Assembly: GCF_032380675.1 (NCBI RefSeq)
Contig: NZ_JAWDIX010000004.1
Location: 146,896-210,895, forward strand
Direction: 5' to 3'
Source: Anaerolentibacter hominis
GTDB taxonomy: Bacteria > Bacillota > Clostridia > Lachnospirales > Lachnospiraceae
DNA: 64,000 nt
Below are positions 8,144 through 16,483 of this stretch, one piece after another (position 1 is the first letter of the stretch; each line of letters opens with the position of its first letter). Both the position numbers and the translations under genes were made by a program. The notes beneath the pieces were generated by a model. That model had not been told where the DNA came from and ran no database searches. It saw only the letters and a list, made by a program, of their open reading frames with translations.

Positions 8144-8323
8144 ATGTTGAATATAGTATCACTTGGTTTTTGTATGTGGGATATTCCGGCTCTCGTTGTT
8201 TTATTGCTGGCAATCACCGTATTTATCGTATACAATCGCCAGATGAAAAAGAAAGAACAGGAACTCAGCGAATTACTCGCGCAAAACATGGCGGATCAGG
8301 CGGTGGATGAAAGCTATAAGTAG
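8144..8323 (+). CDS. Small single-pass membrane protein (59 residues), function unknown
   Basis: ATG at 8144 with AGGAGGA 8 bases upstream, stop at 8321-8323. The product starts MLNIVSLGFCMWD, has one hydrophobic helix (about residues 14-30, ALVVLLLAITVFIVY) and then a charged tail (NRQMKKKEQELSELLAQN) likely to be a short amphipathic helix in the cytosol. It lies 12 bp after the large surface protein gene, before a shared terminator, so the two are very likely co-transcribed. Its layout mimics the C-terminal end of that surface protein (helix, then a Lys/Glu/Leu-rich tail), which suggests pairing in the membrane. No known family recognised. Confidence 0.7.
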   Translation: MLNIVSLGFCMWDIPALVVLLLAITVFIVYNRQMKKKEQELSELLAQNMADQAVDESYK

Positions 8324-8366
8324 ATATATTTAAGCTGCAGTTAAAAACCTGATAGAAAATAAGCGA

Positions 8367-8407
8367 AAGGCCGGGGACAGATTACGGATTACTGCCCCGG
8401 CCTTTTT
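8367..8407 (+). terminator. Intrinsic terminator after the surface-protein operon
   Basis: AGGCCGGGGACAG pairs with CTGCCCCGGCCT (one bulged A), followed by TTTTTG. Confidence 0.85.
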
Positions 8408-8434
8408 GTTTTAGATAAAGATCTGCGGATTAAC

Positions 8435-8462
8435 TTGTCAACTAATGGTAAAATATTATAAG
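8435..8462 (+). promoter_or_regulatory. Possible promoter for the nucleoside hydrolase operon
   Basis: TTGTCA (8435-8440), 16-bp spacer, TATAAG (8457-8462). Leader to the start codon would be about 120 nt, with no obvious hairpin. Confidence 0.45.
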
Positions 8463-8588
8463 ATAGAGCTATGGTTGGCTGCATAAATGGAAAAACTACA
8501 GGAATTCCTTAGCAGCGGGAGGATAAGCGGAAGTAGTATAAAAAATAAAACGGATCGAAAGAACGTTGCAGAGAAAGGAATGTAGGAA

Positions 8589-9533
8589 ATGATTAAAATT
8601 TTATTGGATGCGGATACTGGAGTGGACGATTCGATTGCATTATTGTATGCGCTGAAAAATCCTGACGTTCAGCTGGTGGGAGTGACAACCGTACTGGGCA
8701 ATACCGACCCGGTGCAGGCTGCGAAAAACAGTCTGGCGCTGATAGCTCTTGCGAAGCCGGATTATGAGGTGCCGGTGGCAATCGGCGCAGGGCAGACGCT
8801 AAAAGGTGTTGTAACAAAGTCAGATACCCACGTACACGGCAAAAATGGCATCGGAGATGCGGAGCTGCCCCCGGCTGAGCAGAAACCGATTGAGCGGGGT
8901 GGTGTGGACTTCATGATCGAACAGGCCAGAAAGTATGCCGGAGAGCTGGTGATTGTCGCAACAGGCCGCCTTACTAATCTGGCACTGGCGATTCAGAAGG
9001 ATGCGTCCTTTGTTAAAAATGTGAAGAAAGCAGTGATTATGGGAGGAACTGTATTTGCTCCGGGTAATGTAAGCCCGGTAGCGGAAGCCAATATATACGG
9101 TGATCCGGAAGCTGCTGATCTGGTTCTCACATCCGGTATGGATGTGACAATCGTGGGATTAGATGTCACGAAGAAGACAATACTTACTTATGATGATGTA
9201 CTTAAACTGGAGAGGCACTGCCGGGAAGAAAATCAGCCCATTGTCCGGTATTTAAAAGACTGCCTGGGTTTTTATATGAGTTTTTATACAGATACTGTAA
9301 ATACCCTGGAGAGCTGCCCCATGCATGACCCGCTGGCTATGCTGGTTGCGGTGAACCCTGCGCTTGTGACGACACGGAAGTGGAAGGCAAGAGTGGAGTG
9401 TACGGACGGCCTGTGCAGAGGCATGATTGTCACTGACCGGAGGGAGCATACCTTTAAGGCGGAGTTTGTGGAATTCTGCATAGAAGTGGATGGGGATAAA
9501 GCAGTGGCCGAACTGCTGGCCGCATTTCTTTAA
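8589..9533 (+). CDS. Inosine-uridine-preferring nucleoside hydrolase family protein
   Basis: Cleaves the N-glycosidic bond of ribonucleosides to base and ribose. The N-terminal calcium-binding signature DADTGVDDSIALLYAL is present, with Asp residues that hold Ca2+ and activate water. Further family marks are NTDPVQAAKNSLAL, ATGRLTNLALA and the C-terminal MHDPLAMLVAVNP. 314 residues is the family norm. The start follows GAAAGGAATG. A ribokinase-like gene sits three genes downstream, so released ribose could be phosphorylated by a neighbour; with the two adenine deaminases upstream this makes a purine and nucleoside salvage flavour. Base preference cannot be told. Confidence 0.93.
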   Translation: MIKILLDADTGVDDSIALLYALKNPDVQLVGVTTVLGNTDPVQAAKNSLALIALAKPDYEVPVAIGAGQTLKGVVTKSDTHVHGKNGIGDAELPPAEQKPIERGGVDFMIEQARKYAGELVIVATGRLTNLALAIQKDASFVKNVKKAVIMGGTVFAPGNVSPVAEANIYGDPEAADLVLTSGMDVTIVGLDVTKKTILTYDDVLKLERHCREENQPIVRYLKDCLGFYMSFYTDTVNTLESCPMHDPLAMLVAVNPALVTTRKWKARVECTDGLCRGMIVTDRREHTFKAEFVEFCIEVDGDKAVAELLAAFL

Positions 9534-9601
9534 TACCGGAATACAAGCCGGGAGTGGCAGAATCGAACTGCCCGTACAATGATGGAGAAAGGATCAAAGA
9601 T

Positions 9602-10264
9602 ATGAACATATATCTGGTGCGGCATGGCAGACAGTCATCGACATTATGCAATGTGGATGTTTCTCTTTCCGCTGAGGGAAGGGAGCAGGCCAAACTGGCT
9701 GGGAGAAGGCTGGCCGCTTACGATATCGACTGCATTTATACAAGCGATATGCTGCGGGCCGTGGAGACTGCCGAGCTGATAAAAGGAGAACTGGAGGCCG
9801 TTTACGGCAGGAACCTTCCTTTTGAAATTCGTCATGATATAAGAGAATACTACTGCGGCGATATGGAAGGGCTGACGATCGAAGAACAGCAGGAGAAGTA
9901 CGGCGGCTTTCTGGAAGAGAGAGAACTGTTCCGGGATGTCCCCTATCCGGGAGGCGAAAGCGGACAGGATGTATTTGACCGTTTCTATCCGGTGCTGCTG
10001 GAGATCGCCCGAAGCGGCTTTCAAAATGTAGCTGTGGCTACCCATGGCGGTGCTATCCGGGCGGTATTGGCCGGGATTTTTTTCGGAGACGAAGACCGCA
10101 AGCTGTTATTCTGCAGGAATATGGAGAATACTGGAATTACAGAACTGCGCTACAATGAAGAGAATCAGGTATTTTATCTGGAACGGCTGAACGACTATGC
10201 ACATCTGGAACGCAGGCCGGAGCTGCTTCGAAGAAGCTGGAGAAAGGATCTGAAAGAGACCTGA
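9602..10264 (+). CDS. Histidine phosphatase family protein (phosphoglycerate mutase-like)
   Basis: A 220-residue histidine phosphatase of the GpmB/CobC/PhoE type. The phosphohistidine motif LVRHGRQS is at the N terminus, EYYCGDMEGLTIEE carries the acid residue region, and THGGAIRAVLAG holds the second catalytic histidine. The ATG at 9602 is preferred (GAGAAAGGA 8 bases upstream) over a GTG at 9554 that would add an unconserved extension. It lies between nucleoside hydrolase and maf. Substrate unknown; alpha-ribazole phosphatase is one member of this superfamily but nothing here supports it specifically. Confidence 0.85.
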   Translation: MNIYLVRHGRQSSTLCNVDVSLSAEGREQAKLAGRRLAAYDIDCIYTSDMLRAVETAELIKGELEAVYGRNLPFEIRHDIREYYCGDMEGLTIEEQQEKYGGFLEERELFRDVPYPGGESGQDVFDRFYPVLLEIARSGFQNVAVATHGGAIRAVLAGIFFGDEDRKLLFCRNMENTGITELRYNEENQVFYLERLNDYAHLERRPELLRRSWRKDLKET

Positions 10265-10280
10265 GCAAATGGAGATTACT

Positions 10281-10865
10281 ATGAGACGGATTATACTGGC
10301 GTCAGCTTCCCCCAGAAGAAGAGAGATCTTGGAGCGGATGGGGATTGCATTTGAGATAATGCCCAGCACGCGGGAGGAAGTAATAACAGAAAAAGAGCCC
10401 TGCGAGGCAGTGAGACGGCTGGCTTTGCAGAAGGCGGAAGATATTGCAGAGAAAACATCCGGGGATGTGATTGTGCTGGGAGCCGATACGGTCGTGGCTC
10501 TGGACGGAAAAATACTTGGAAAACCGGTGGATCAGGAAGATGCAGTCAGGATGTTAGAAAGTCTGCAGGGAAGGGAACACCAGGTCTACACCGGAGTTGC
10601 CGTCGTACTGCGAAGAGCAGGCGAGGAACAGATTATAAGCTTCTATGAGGCATCCAGGGTGAAGGTCGGGCCGGTGAGTGAGAGTCAGATCAGAGCGTAT
10701 GTGGAAACAGGGGAGCCTATGGATAAGGCAGGGGCGTATGCCATTCAGGGCCGTTTCGGCATATTCGTGGACGAGATAGAGGGGGACTATTACAATGTGG
10801 TAGGGCTTCCGGTTTCAAAAATATATCGGAAACTTTTGGAATATGATGTGGATTTACTGAAATAA
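10281..10865 (+). CDS. maf: Maf family nucleoside triphosphate pyrophosphatase
   Basis: Hydrolyses non-canonical or pyrimidine nucleoside triphosphates (dTTP/UTP type) to the monophosphate, a house-cleaning and septum-linked activity. The N-terminal motif ILASASPRRREILERMG is diagnostic, followed by VLGADTVVALDGKILGKP and the YAIQGRFGIFVDEIEGDYYNVVGLP segment. About 194 residues, as usual. The ATG at 10281 has GGAG 6 bases upstream; an in-frame ATG at 10269 has none. In many Firmicutes maf lies near mreB, as it does here (mreB is two genes on), which fits the cell-shape/septation neighbourhood. Confidence 0.94.
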   Translation: MRRIILASASPRRREILERMGIAFEIMPSTREEVITEKEPCEAVRRLALQKAEDIAEKTSGDVIVLGADTVVALDGKILGKPVDQEDAVRMLESLQGREHQVYTGVAVVLRRAGEEQIISFYEASRVKVGPVSESQIRAYVETGEPMDKAGAYAIQGRFGIFVDEIEGDYYNVVGLPVSKIYRKLLEYDVDLLK

Positions 10866-10886
10866 TAAGAAGGGAGTCAATGCATA

Positions 10887-11771
10887 ATGAAAATTTTAAA
10901 TCTGGGATCTGTCAACTTTGATAATGTATATTCTGTTGACCATATGGTACAGCCGGGGGAGACACTTTCCTCCCTGCAGGTGGAAGTATTTCCTGGCGGC
11001 AAGGGACTGAACCAGTCGATTTCACTGGCCAGGGCCGGAGCGGAGGTTTATCATGCCTGCATTATGGGCGAGGACGGCGGTCCGCTGTTAAGCGTATTTA
11101 CGGAAAATGGCGTGGATACCAGCCTGATTCAGACGGCAGCGGTTCGGCAGGGACATTCTGTTATTCAGGTGGATAAAAACGGGCAGAACTGTATTATACT
11201 GTTCGGCGGCAGCAATACAAGCCTGACCAAAGACTATATTGACCAGGTGATTGGACGGTTTGAGGAGGGAGACCTGATTCTTCTGCAGAATGAGGTGAAC
11301 CTGATGGATTACATTATTGACAGGGCCTATGAAAAAGGACTTGTGATTGCCTTAAATCCTTCGCCCTATAACAGTGCTATGGAGGCCTGTGATCTGTCTA
11401 AGGTGACCTATTTCCTTATGAATGAGATCGAAGGCGGACAGATAACCGGCAAAACAGAGCCGGCGGAAATTCTGGATGCAGTTCTGGCGATGTACCCGGC
11501 GGCACGCATTGTGTTAACACTGGGCAAGGACGGCGTGGTTTATAAGGATAAAGACGGATATTATGAACAGAGCAGTTTCCTCGTTAAGGCAGTGGATACC
11601 ACCGCGGCAGGCGATACCTTTACCGGTTATTTTCTGGGAGCCGTCTTAAAGGGTGAGGATGTGCCTACCGCTCTGAGAAGAAGCTGTAAGGCCTCCGCAA
11701 TCGCAGTTACCAGGGAAGGGGCGGCAAGTTCGATTCCCACCTTTGAAGAGGTTGAGAAGGCCGAGTTTTAA
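10887..11771 (+). CDS. Ribokinase-like PfkB-family sugar kinase
   Basis: A 294-residue PfkB-superfamily kinase, most similar to ribokinases (ribose + ATP to ribose 5-phosphate). The N-terminal substrate motif GGKGLNQSISLARAGAEV matches the PfkB signature 1 region; the C-terminal signature DTTAAGDTFTGYFLGAVLKG holds the catalytic Asp and the anion hole. MNEIEGGQITG is also typical. The start follows AAGAAGGGAGTC. The nearby nucleoside hydrolase would supply ribose. Other sugar or nucleoside substrates are possible. Confidence 0.85.
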   Translation: MKILNLGSVNFDNVYSVDHMVQPGETLSSLQVEVFPGGKGLNQSISLARAGAEVYHACIMGEDGGPLLSVFTENGVDTSLIQTAAVRQGHSVIQVDKNGQNCIILFGGSNTSLTKDYIDQVIGRFEEGDLILLQNEVNLMDYIIDRAYEKGLVIALNPSPYNSAMEACDLSKVTYFLMNEIEGGQITGKTEPAEILDAVLAMYPAARIVLTLGKDGVVYKDKDGYYEQSSFLVKAVDTTAAGDTFTGYFLGAVLKGEDVPTALRRSCKASAIAVTREGAASSIPTFEEVEKAEF

Positions 11772-11880
11772 ATATTCGTCCTGATATAGGAAACGGCATT
11801 CCCTATATCATAAAGATGCTTCGCCGGATGTACCCTTTGTATGCAGAAGGCACAAGGCGGTATTTTACCGGGGAAATACC

Positions 11881-11909
11881 TTGAAATTTTTCCCAAACTA
11901 TAATATAAT
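11881..11909 (+). promoter_or_regulatory. Consensus promoter for mreB
   Basis: TTGAAA (11881-11886), 17-bp spacer, TATAAT (11904-11909). The leader would be about 140 nt. A small hairpin GATATAGG/CCTATATC lies upstream (about 11790-11817) without a T-run, so separation from the kinase gene is weak. Confidence 0.7.
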
Positions 11910-12057
11910 CAATGGACTGGATAGCTCAAAATGGCGGACTTTGTCTGAAATATGCCGGTATATTGGAAAACTGCCGGATAAAGTACTGTGATACCGATAA
12001 AGATATATTGAAGGAGAGTATAGGGCAGACATGAACAGAAGGAAAGGAGAAACTACT

Positions 12058-13047
12058 ATGTCAGGTAGTGATATTGGAATTGATTTGGGGACAGCCAACA
12101 TCCTGGTGTATGTAAGGGGCAAAGGTGTAATTTTAAAAGAGCCCTCTGTCGTTGCAATTGACAGAGATACGAATAAAATTAAGGAAATAGGAGAAGAGGC
12201 CAGGCTGATGCTGGGCAGGACTCCGGGCAATATTGTGGCAGTCCGTCCGCTGAGACAGGGCGTTATTTCCGATTACACCGTTACAGAGAAGATGTTGAAA
12301 TATTTTATACAGAAGGCTGTTGGAAAGAAAACATTCCGGAAACCCCGAGTTGCTGTTTGTGTCCCCAGCGGAGTAACTGAGGTAGAGAAAAAAGCAGTTG
12401 AGGATGCGACTTATCAGGCAGGCGCCAGAGAGGTTGCTATTATAGAGGAGCCCATTGCTGCGGCGATCGGAGCGGGTATTGATATTTCCAGACCCTGCGG
12501 CAATATGATCGTAGACATCGGAGGCGGTACTTCTGATATTGCCGTAATCTCTCTGGGAGGGACGGTTGTCAGCACTTCCGTTAAGGTCGCAGGAGATGAT
12601 TTTGACGAGGCGATCGTACGCTATATGCGGAAGAAACACAGTCTTTTAATCGGCGAGAGAACCGCGGAAGAGATTAAAATCAAGATAGGCAGTGCTTATG
12701 CGAGACCGGAAGTCGGCACGATTGACGTCCGCGGGCGTAACCTGGTAACAGGACTTCCCAAGACGGTAACGGTTACATCGGATGAGACGCTGGAAGCGTT
12801 AAAGGAAACTACCTCGCAGATTGTGGAAGCGGTTCACGCAGTACTGGAAAAAACACCGCCTGAACTGGCTGCGGATATTGCGGACAGAGGGATTGTTCTG
12901 ACCGGCGGCGGAGCTCTCCTGTACGGCCTGGACAGTCTGATTGAGGAAAAGACGGGAATTACTACAATGACTGCAGAAGATCCGATGACTGCCGTAGCGA
13001 TCGGCACAGGCAAATTTGTGGAATTTCTGGGCGGAAGAAAAGACTGA
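12058..13047 (+). CDS. mreB: Rod shape-determining protein MreB/Mbl
   Basis: Bacterial actin homologue that polymerises at the membrane and guides lateral cell-wall synthesis. Length about 329 residues. Nucleotide-binding motifs are visible: phosphate 1 loop IGIDLGTANILVYVRGKG, phosphate 2 IVDIGGGTSDIAVISLGG, and adenosine motif GIVLTGGGALLYGLDSLIE. IIEEPIAAAIGAGI is the usual connect-1 region. I prefer the ATG at 12058 (AAAGGAGA 6 bases upstream); an in-frame ATG at 12031 also has a GGAG site. No mreC/mreD follow, so this may be the stand-alone Mbl/MreBH-like paralogue. Confidence 0.92.
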   Translation: MSGSDIGIDLGTANILVYVRGKGVILKEPSVVAIDRDTNKIKEIGEEARLMLGRTPGNIVAVRPLRQGVISDYTVTEKMLKYFIQKAVGKKTFRKPRVAVCVPSGVTEVEKKAVEDATYQAGAREVAIIEEPIAAAIGAGIDISRPCGNMIVDIGGGTSDIAVISLGGTVVSTSVKVAGDDFDEAIVRYMRKKHSLLIGERTAEEIKIKIGSAYARPEVGTIDVRGRNLVTGLPKTVTVTSDETLEALKETTSQIVEAVHAVLEKTPPELAADIADRGIVLTGGGALLYGLDSLIEEKTGITTMTAEDPMTAVAIGTGKFVEFLGGRKD

Positions 13048-13145
13048 CCTATAAAGATGCGAATACCGGAAGAATGGATAATTTGGGGTAATGTCCAGAT
13101 TGTTCATTCTTCGTTGTTTGATCAGGTAATTTTCGTTTTACCGTT

Positions 13146-13278
13146 TTATCATGGAAGTAGATAAGACTGCCACCTCAATAGGTGATGAGTAAATAATAAA
13201 TTCGTCATGGTGGGAGCCCAGTCTCCTTCCAAGATAAAGCCTCCGGCGGATTGCAGCAAGTACGCCGAGGCGTACTTG
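13146..13278. repeat. Dispersed structured repeat, family B, copy 1
   Basis: About 133 bp, matching 30917-31107. Edge arms 13146-13157 and 13226-13237 (one mismatch), an inner hairpin, the shared block GGGAGCCCAGTCTCCTTCC, and a final hairpin CAAGTACGC/GCGTACTTG. No transposase gene is inside. It sits directly before recD2. It resembles a non-autonomous palindrome-rich element such as an IS200/IS605-derived remnant, but that is inference. Confidence 0.75.
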
Positions 13279-13303
13279 AATTTTATACGGTACGGGAGCG
13301 GTT

Positions 13304-15532
13304 ATGGCAGATAAATGGGAAGGGTACGTAGAAAAAATAGTATATCGGAACAGCGAGAACGGCTATACGGTGCTCAGTCTTTCCACAGAGGAAGATGAGA
13401 TTACCTGTGTAGGCGTTTTTCCAGTGATGGAGGAAGGAACTTATCTGGAAGTAGAGGGAACCACTTCCCTGCATCCTCTGTATGGGGAACAGATCAAGGT
13501 GGAACAGCACCAGATCAAGGAGCCGGAGGATATGGCGGCAATGGAGCGTTATCTGGGCTCCGGTGCGATTAAGGGAATCGGGGCGGCGCTCTCCTCACGG
13601 ATTATCAGAAAATTCAAGGATGATACATTCCGTGTGATAGAAGAGGAGCCGGAGAGACTTGCAGAAGTCAAGGGCATCAGCGAGCGTATGGCCAGAGAGA
13701 TCGGCCTGCAGTTTGAAGAAAAGCGGGAGATGCGCAACGCCATGCTGTTTTTGCAGGAGTACGGGATATCCAACCGGCTTGCGGTGAAGATATATGAGAA
13801 ATACAAAGAGAAAATGTATGAGGTGATTCGGGAAAATCCCTATCGGCTTGCGGAGGATATCACTGGCGTGGGCTTTAAGATCGCCGATGAAATTGCCGCA
13901 AGGGTGGGGATTGGCCAGGATGCCGCCTTTCGCATCCAGGCAGGGCTTCTGTATACTCTCACTCAGGAAAATTCCAACGGCAATGTGTATCTGCCGGAGG
14001 AAGAGCTGGTCGGCAAGACGGCTCTTATGCTGGGGCTGACTGGGGAACCGATCGAAAAGCAGATCATGGATATGGCGGTTGACCGGCGTATTGTAATAAA
14101 GGAACTAGATGGAAAGAAAATAATTTATTCCAGTCATTTTTATTATATGGAATTAAATGTGGCCAGAATGCTGCTGGATTTAAGTATTCACTATGAGGTA
14201 ACAGATAATCAGATTGAGCGGCGGCTGAAACAGGTGGAGGATGCGGCCAGTCTGGTGCTGGATGAAATGCAGCGTGAGGCCGTGAGAGAGGCGGTAAGAA
14301 ACGGCCTTTTGGTAGTAACCGGCGGCCCGGGTACAGGAAAGACAACTTTGATCAATACTCTCATCCGGTTCTTTGAACGGGAGGGAATGGATATTTTACT
14401 GGCGGCTCCTACCGGAAGAGCGGCTAAGCGTATGTCGGAAACCACCGGCTGTGAAGCCCAGACCATACACCGCCTTCTGGAACTGAATGGCGCGGTGATG
14501 GAGGAAGAAAGCAAACTTCATTTCGAGAGAAATGAAGAAAATCCACTGGAGGCCGACGTTATTATTGTAGATGAGATGTCCATGGTAGATATTGTCCTGA
14601 TGCATTCCATGCTGCGGGCCGTGAGCGTGGGAACCCGGCTGATCCTGGTGGGTGATGTGAATCAGCTGCCCTCTGTGGGGCCGGGCAGTGTGCTGGGGGA
14701 TATTATTTCTTCTGAGGCATTTCCGGTGGTTAAGCTGAATAAAATATTCCGCCAGTCTGCACAGAGTGATATTATCGTCAATGCGCATAAGATTAATCGG
14801 GGGGAAGAGATTTCTCTGGATAATCAAAGCAGGGATTTCTTCCTGCTGCAAAGAGATAATGTGCGCAATATACTGGGTGTGATTGTGACGCTGGTGACGA
14901 AAAAGATGCCCAAATATGTGGATGCGAACCAGAAGGATATTCAGGTTCTCACCCCTATGCGTAAGGGAGAACTGGGCGTAGAATCCTTAAATAAAGTACT
15001 GCAGTACTACCTGAATCCTCCGTCAACGGATAAAAAGGAAGCCCTGTTCGGGGAAATGATTCTCCGGGAGGGGGATAAGGTAATGCAGACCAAGAATAAT
15101 TATCAGCTGGAATGGGAAGTCAGAAGTACATTCGGCATACCGGTGGACACCGGAACCGGTATTTTCAACGGAGATATGGGAATTGTAAAGGAGATCAATA
15201 CATTTGCTGAAAGCATCACGGTAGAATTTGATGATGGAAAGCTGGTAGATTATCCTTATGCCGGCGCAGACGAACTGGAGCTGGCCTACGCTATCACCAT
15301 ACACAAGGCGCAGGGCAGCGAGTATCCCGCGGTGGTGATTCCTATCCTGACCGGTCCGCGCATGCTGTTTTACAGGAATCTGCTGTATACAGCGGTGACC
15401 CGGGCAAAGAAATGTGTGACGATTGTGGGAAGCCGGCAGAAAGTGCTGGATATGATTCACAACGCAGGAGACCAGAGCCGCTATTCCGGGCTGGATGTTA
15501 GAATTCGGGAACTGAAAAAGGAAAACTTTTAG
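13304..15532 (+). CDS. recD2: RecD2-type ATP-dependent DNA helicase
   Basis: A superfamily 1B 5'-3' DNA helicase of the RecD2/YrrC kind, made in bacteria without RecBCD and linked to DNA repair and replication-fork stability. 742 residues. An N-terminal OB-like domain (GYVEKIVYRNSENGYTVL) and a helix-hairpin-helix region (about 80-200) precede the helicase core: Walker A GGPGTGKTTLI near residue 341, LAAPTGRAAKRM (motif Ia), Walker B VDEMSMVD near 422, GDVNQLPSVGPG (motif III), AITIHKAQGSEYPAVV (motif V) near 662, and LYTAVTRAKKCVTIVG (motif VI). The start follows ACGGGAGCGG. comF lies two genes downstream, in the same order as in many Clostridia. Confidence 0.95.
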   Translation: MADKWEGYVEKIVYRNSENGYTVLSLSTEEDEITCVGVFPVMEEGTYLEVEGTTSLHPLYGEQIKVEQHQIKEPEDMAAMERYLGSGAIKGIGAALSSRIIRKFKDDTFRVIEEEPERLAEVKGISERMAREIGLQFEEKREMRNAMLFLQEYGISNRLAVKIYEKYKEKMYEVIRENPYRLAEDITGVGFKIADEIAARVGIGQDAAFRIQAGLLYTLTQENSNGNVYLPEEELVGKTALMLGLTGEPIEKQIMDMAVDRRIVIKELDGKKIIYSSHFYYMELNVARMLLDLSIHYEVTDNQIERRLKQVEDAASLVLDEMQREAVREAVRNGLLVVTGGPGTGKTTLINTLIRFFEREGMDILLAAPTGRAAKRMSETTGCEAQTIHRLLELNGAVMEEESKLHFERNEENPLEADVIIVDEMSMVDIVLMHSMLRAVSVGTRLILVGDVNQLPSVGPGSVLGDIISSEAFPVVKLNKIFRQSAQSDIIVNAHKINRGEEISLDNQSRDFFLLQRDNVRNILGVIVTLVTKKMPKYVDANQKDIQVLTPMRKGELGVESLNKVLQYYLNPPSTDKKEALFGEMILREGDKVMQTKNNYQLEWEVRSTFGIPVDTGTGIFNGDMGIVKEINTFAESITVEFDDGKLVDYPYAGADELELAYAITIHKAQGSEYPAVVIPILTGPRMLFYRNLLYTAVTRAKKCVTIVGSRQKVLDMIHNAGDQSRYSGLDVRIRELKKENF

Positions 15533-15549
15533 CAGGAAAGGAAAACAGG

Positions 15550-16476
15550 ATGATGAAGACAACATTAGTGATTATGGCAGCGGGATTGGGAAGCCGTTTC
15601 GGCGGTATCAAGCAGTTGACGCCGGTGGGACCGGGCGGAGAAATCATTATGGACTATTCGGTATATGATGCTGTCCGCGCCGGTTTTGATAAAGTGGTAT
15701 TTATAATAAGAAAAGACCTGGAAAAAGACTTCAGGGAAATTGTAGGGGACAGACTTTCCCAGTACGCAGATGTGGAGTATGTATTCCAGGAGCTTGACGA
15801 TCTGCCGGCAGGATACCGGTGCCCGGATGGGAGAACGAAACCCTGGGGAACCGGTCAGGCGGTACTTAGCTGCCGGGGGGCGGTTAATACCCCGTTTCTG
15901 GTTATCAATGCTGATGATTATTACGGGAGGGAAGCATTTGAGACGGCGCATGAGTTTCTGATGCGCGCAGAACCCGGAGATAAAAAATATAATTTCTGCA
16001 TGGTGGGATTTGAACTGGGGAATACTCTGAGCGAAAATGGTACTGTGACAAGAGGTGTCTGTGAAGTAAATGATCAGAATGAACTTATCGACGTGGTGGA
16101 GACATTTGAATTAAAAGAGGAAAACGGCCAGGTGACGGGAACGAGGGACGGAGGCGTATCCCGGATCACGCTGCCCCTTAACCAGCCTGTATCCATGAAT
16201 ATGTGGGGCTTTACCCCTGATTTTTTCGATGAGCTGGATCGGGAATTCAAGATATTCCTGATGGGTCCGGAGGGCAGGGCTATGAAGTCTGAATATCTGC
16301 TCCCGACTTTGATTGATAAATTAATTAAAGCCGGAACTGCCAGAGTAGAGGTACTCCGGTCGAAGGATCAGTGGTTTGGCGTAACGTATCGTGAGGATAA
16401 AGACTATGTGGCGCAGGAGTTCCTGCGGCTTTCACAGGAAGGGATTTATCCGGTGCCGCTGTTTAAACAGCCTTAA
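15550..16476 (+). CDS. Sugar-phosphate nucleotidyltransferase-like protein
   Basis: A 308-residue nucleotidyltransferase-fold protein. The N-terminal signature VIMAAGLGSRFGGIKQLTPVG is the NTP-binding G-x-G-x-R motif of the sugar nucleotidyltransferase family, and VINADDYYGREAF holds the metal-binding acidic residues. It has a C-terminal extension beyond the core (MNMWGFTPDFFDELDREF). No acyltransferase beta-helix is present. Two ATGs are adjacent (15550 and 15553); both fit the AGGAAAGGAAAACAGG upstream region. The nucleotide and sugar are unknown; it lies between recD2 and comF with no sugar pathway nearby. Confidence 0.8.
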   Translation: MMKTTLVIMAAGLGSRFGGIKQLTPVGPGGEIIMDYSVYDAVRAGFDKVVFIIRKDLEKDFREIVGDRLSQYADVEYVFQELDDLPAGYRCPDGRTKPWGTGQAVLSCRGAVNTPFLVINADDYYGREAFETAHEFLMRAEPGDKKYNFCMVGFELGNTLSENGTVTRGVCEVNDQNELIDVVETFELKEENGQVTGTRDGGVSRITLPLNQPVSMNMWGFTPDFFDELDREFKIFLMGPEGRAMKSEYLLPTLIDKLIKAGTARVEVLRSKDQWFGVTYREDKDYVAQEFLRLSQEGIYPVPLFKQP

Positions 16477-16483
16477 CAGGGAG

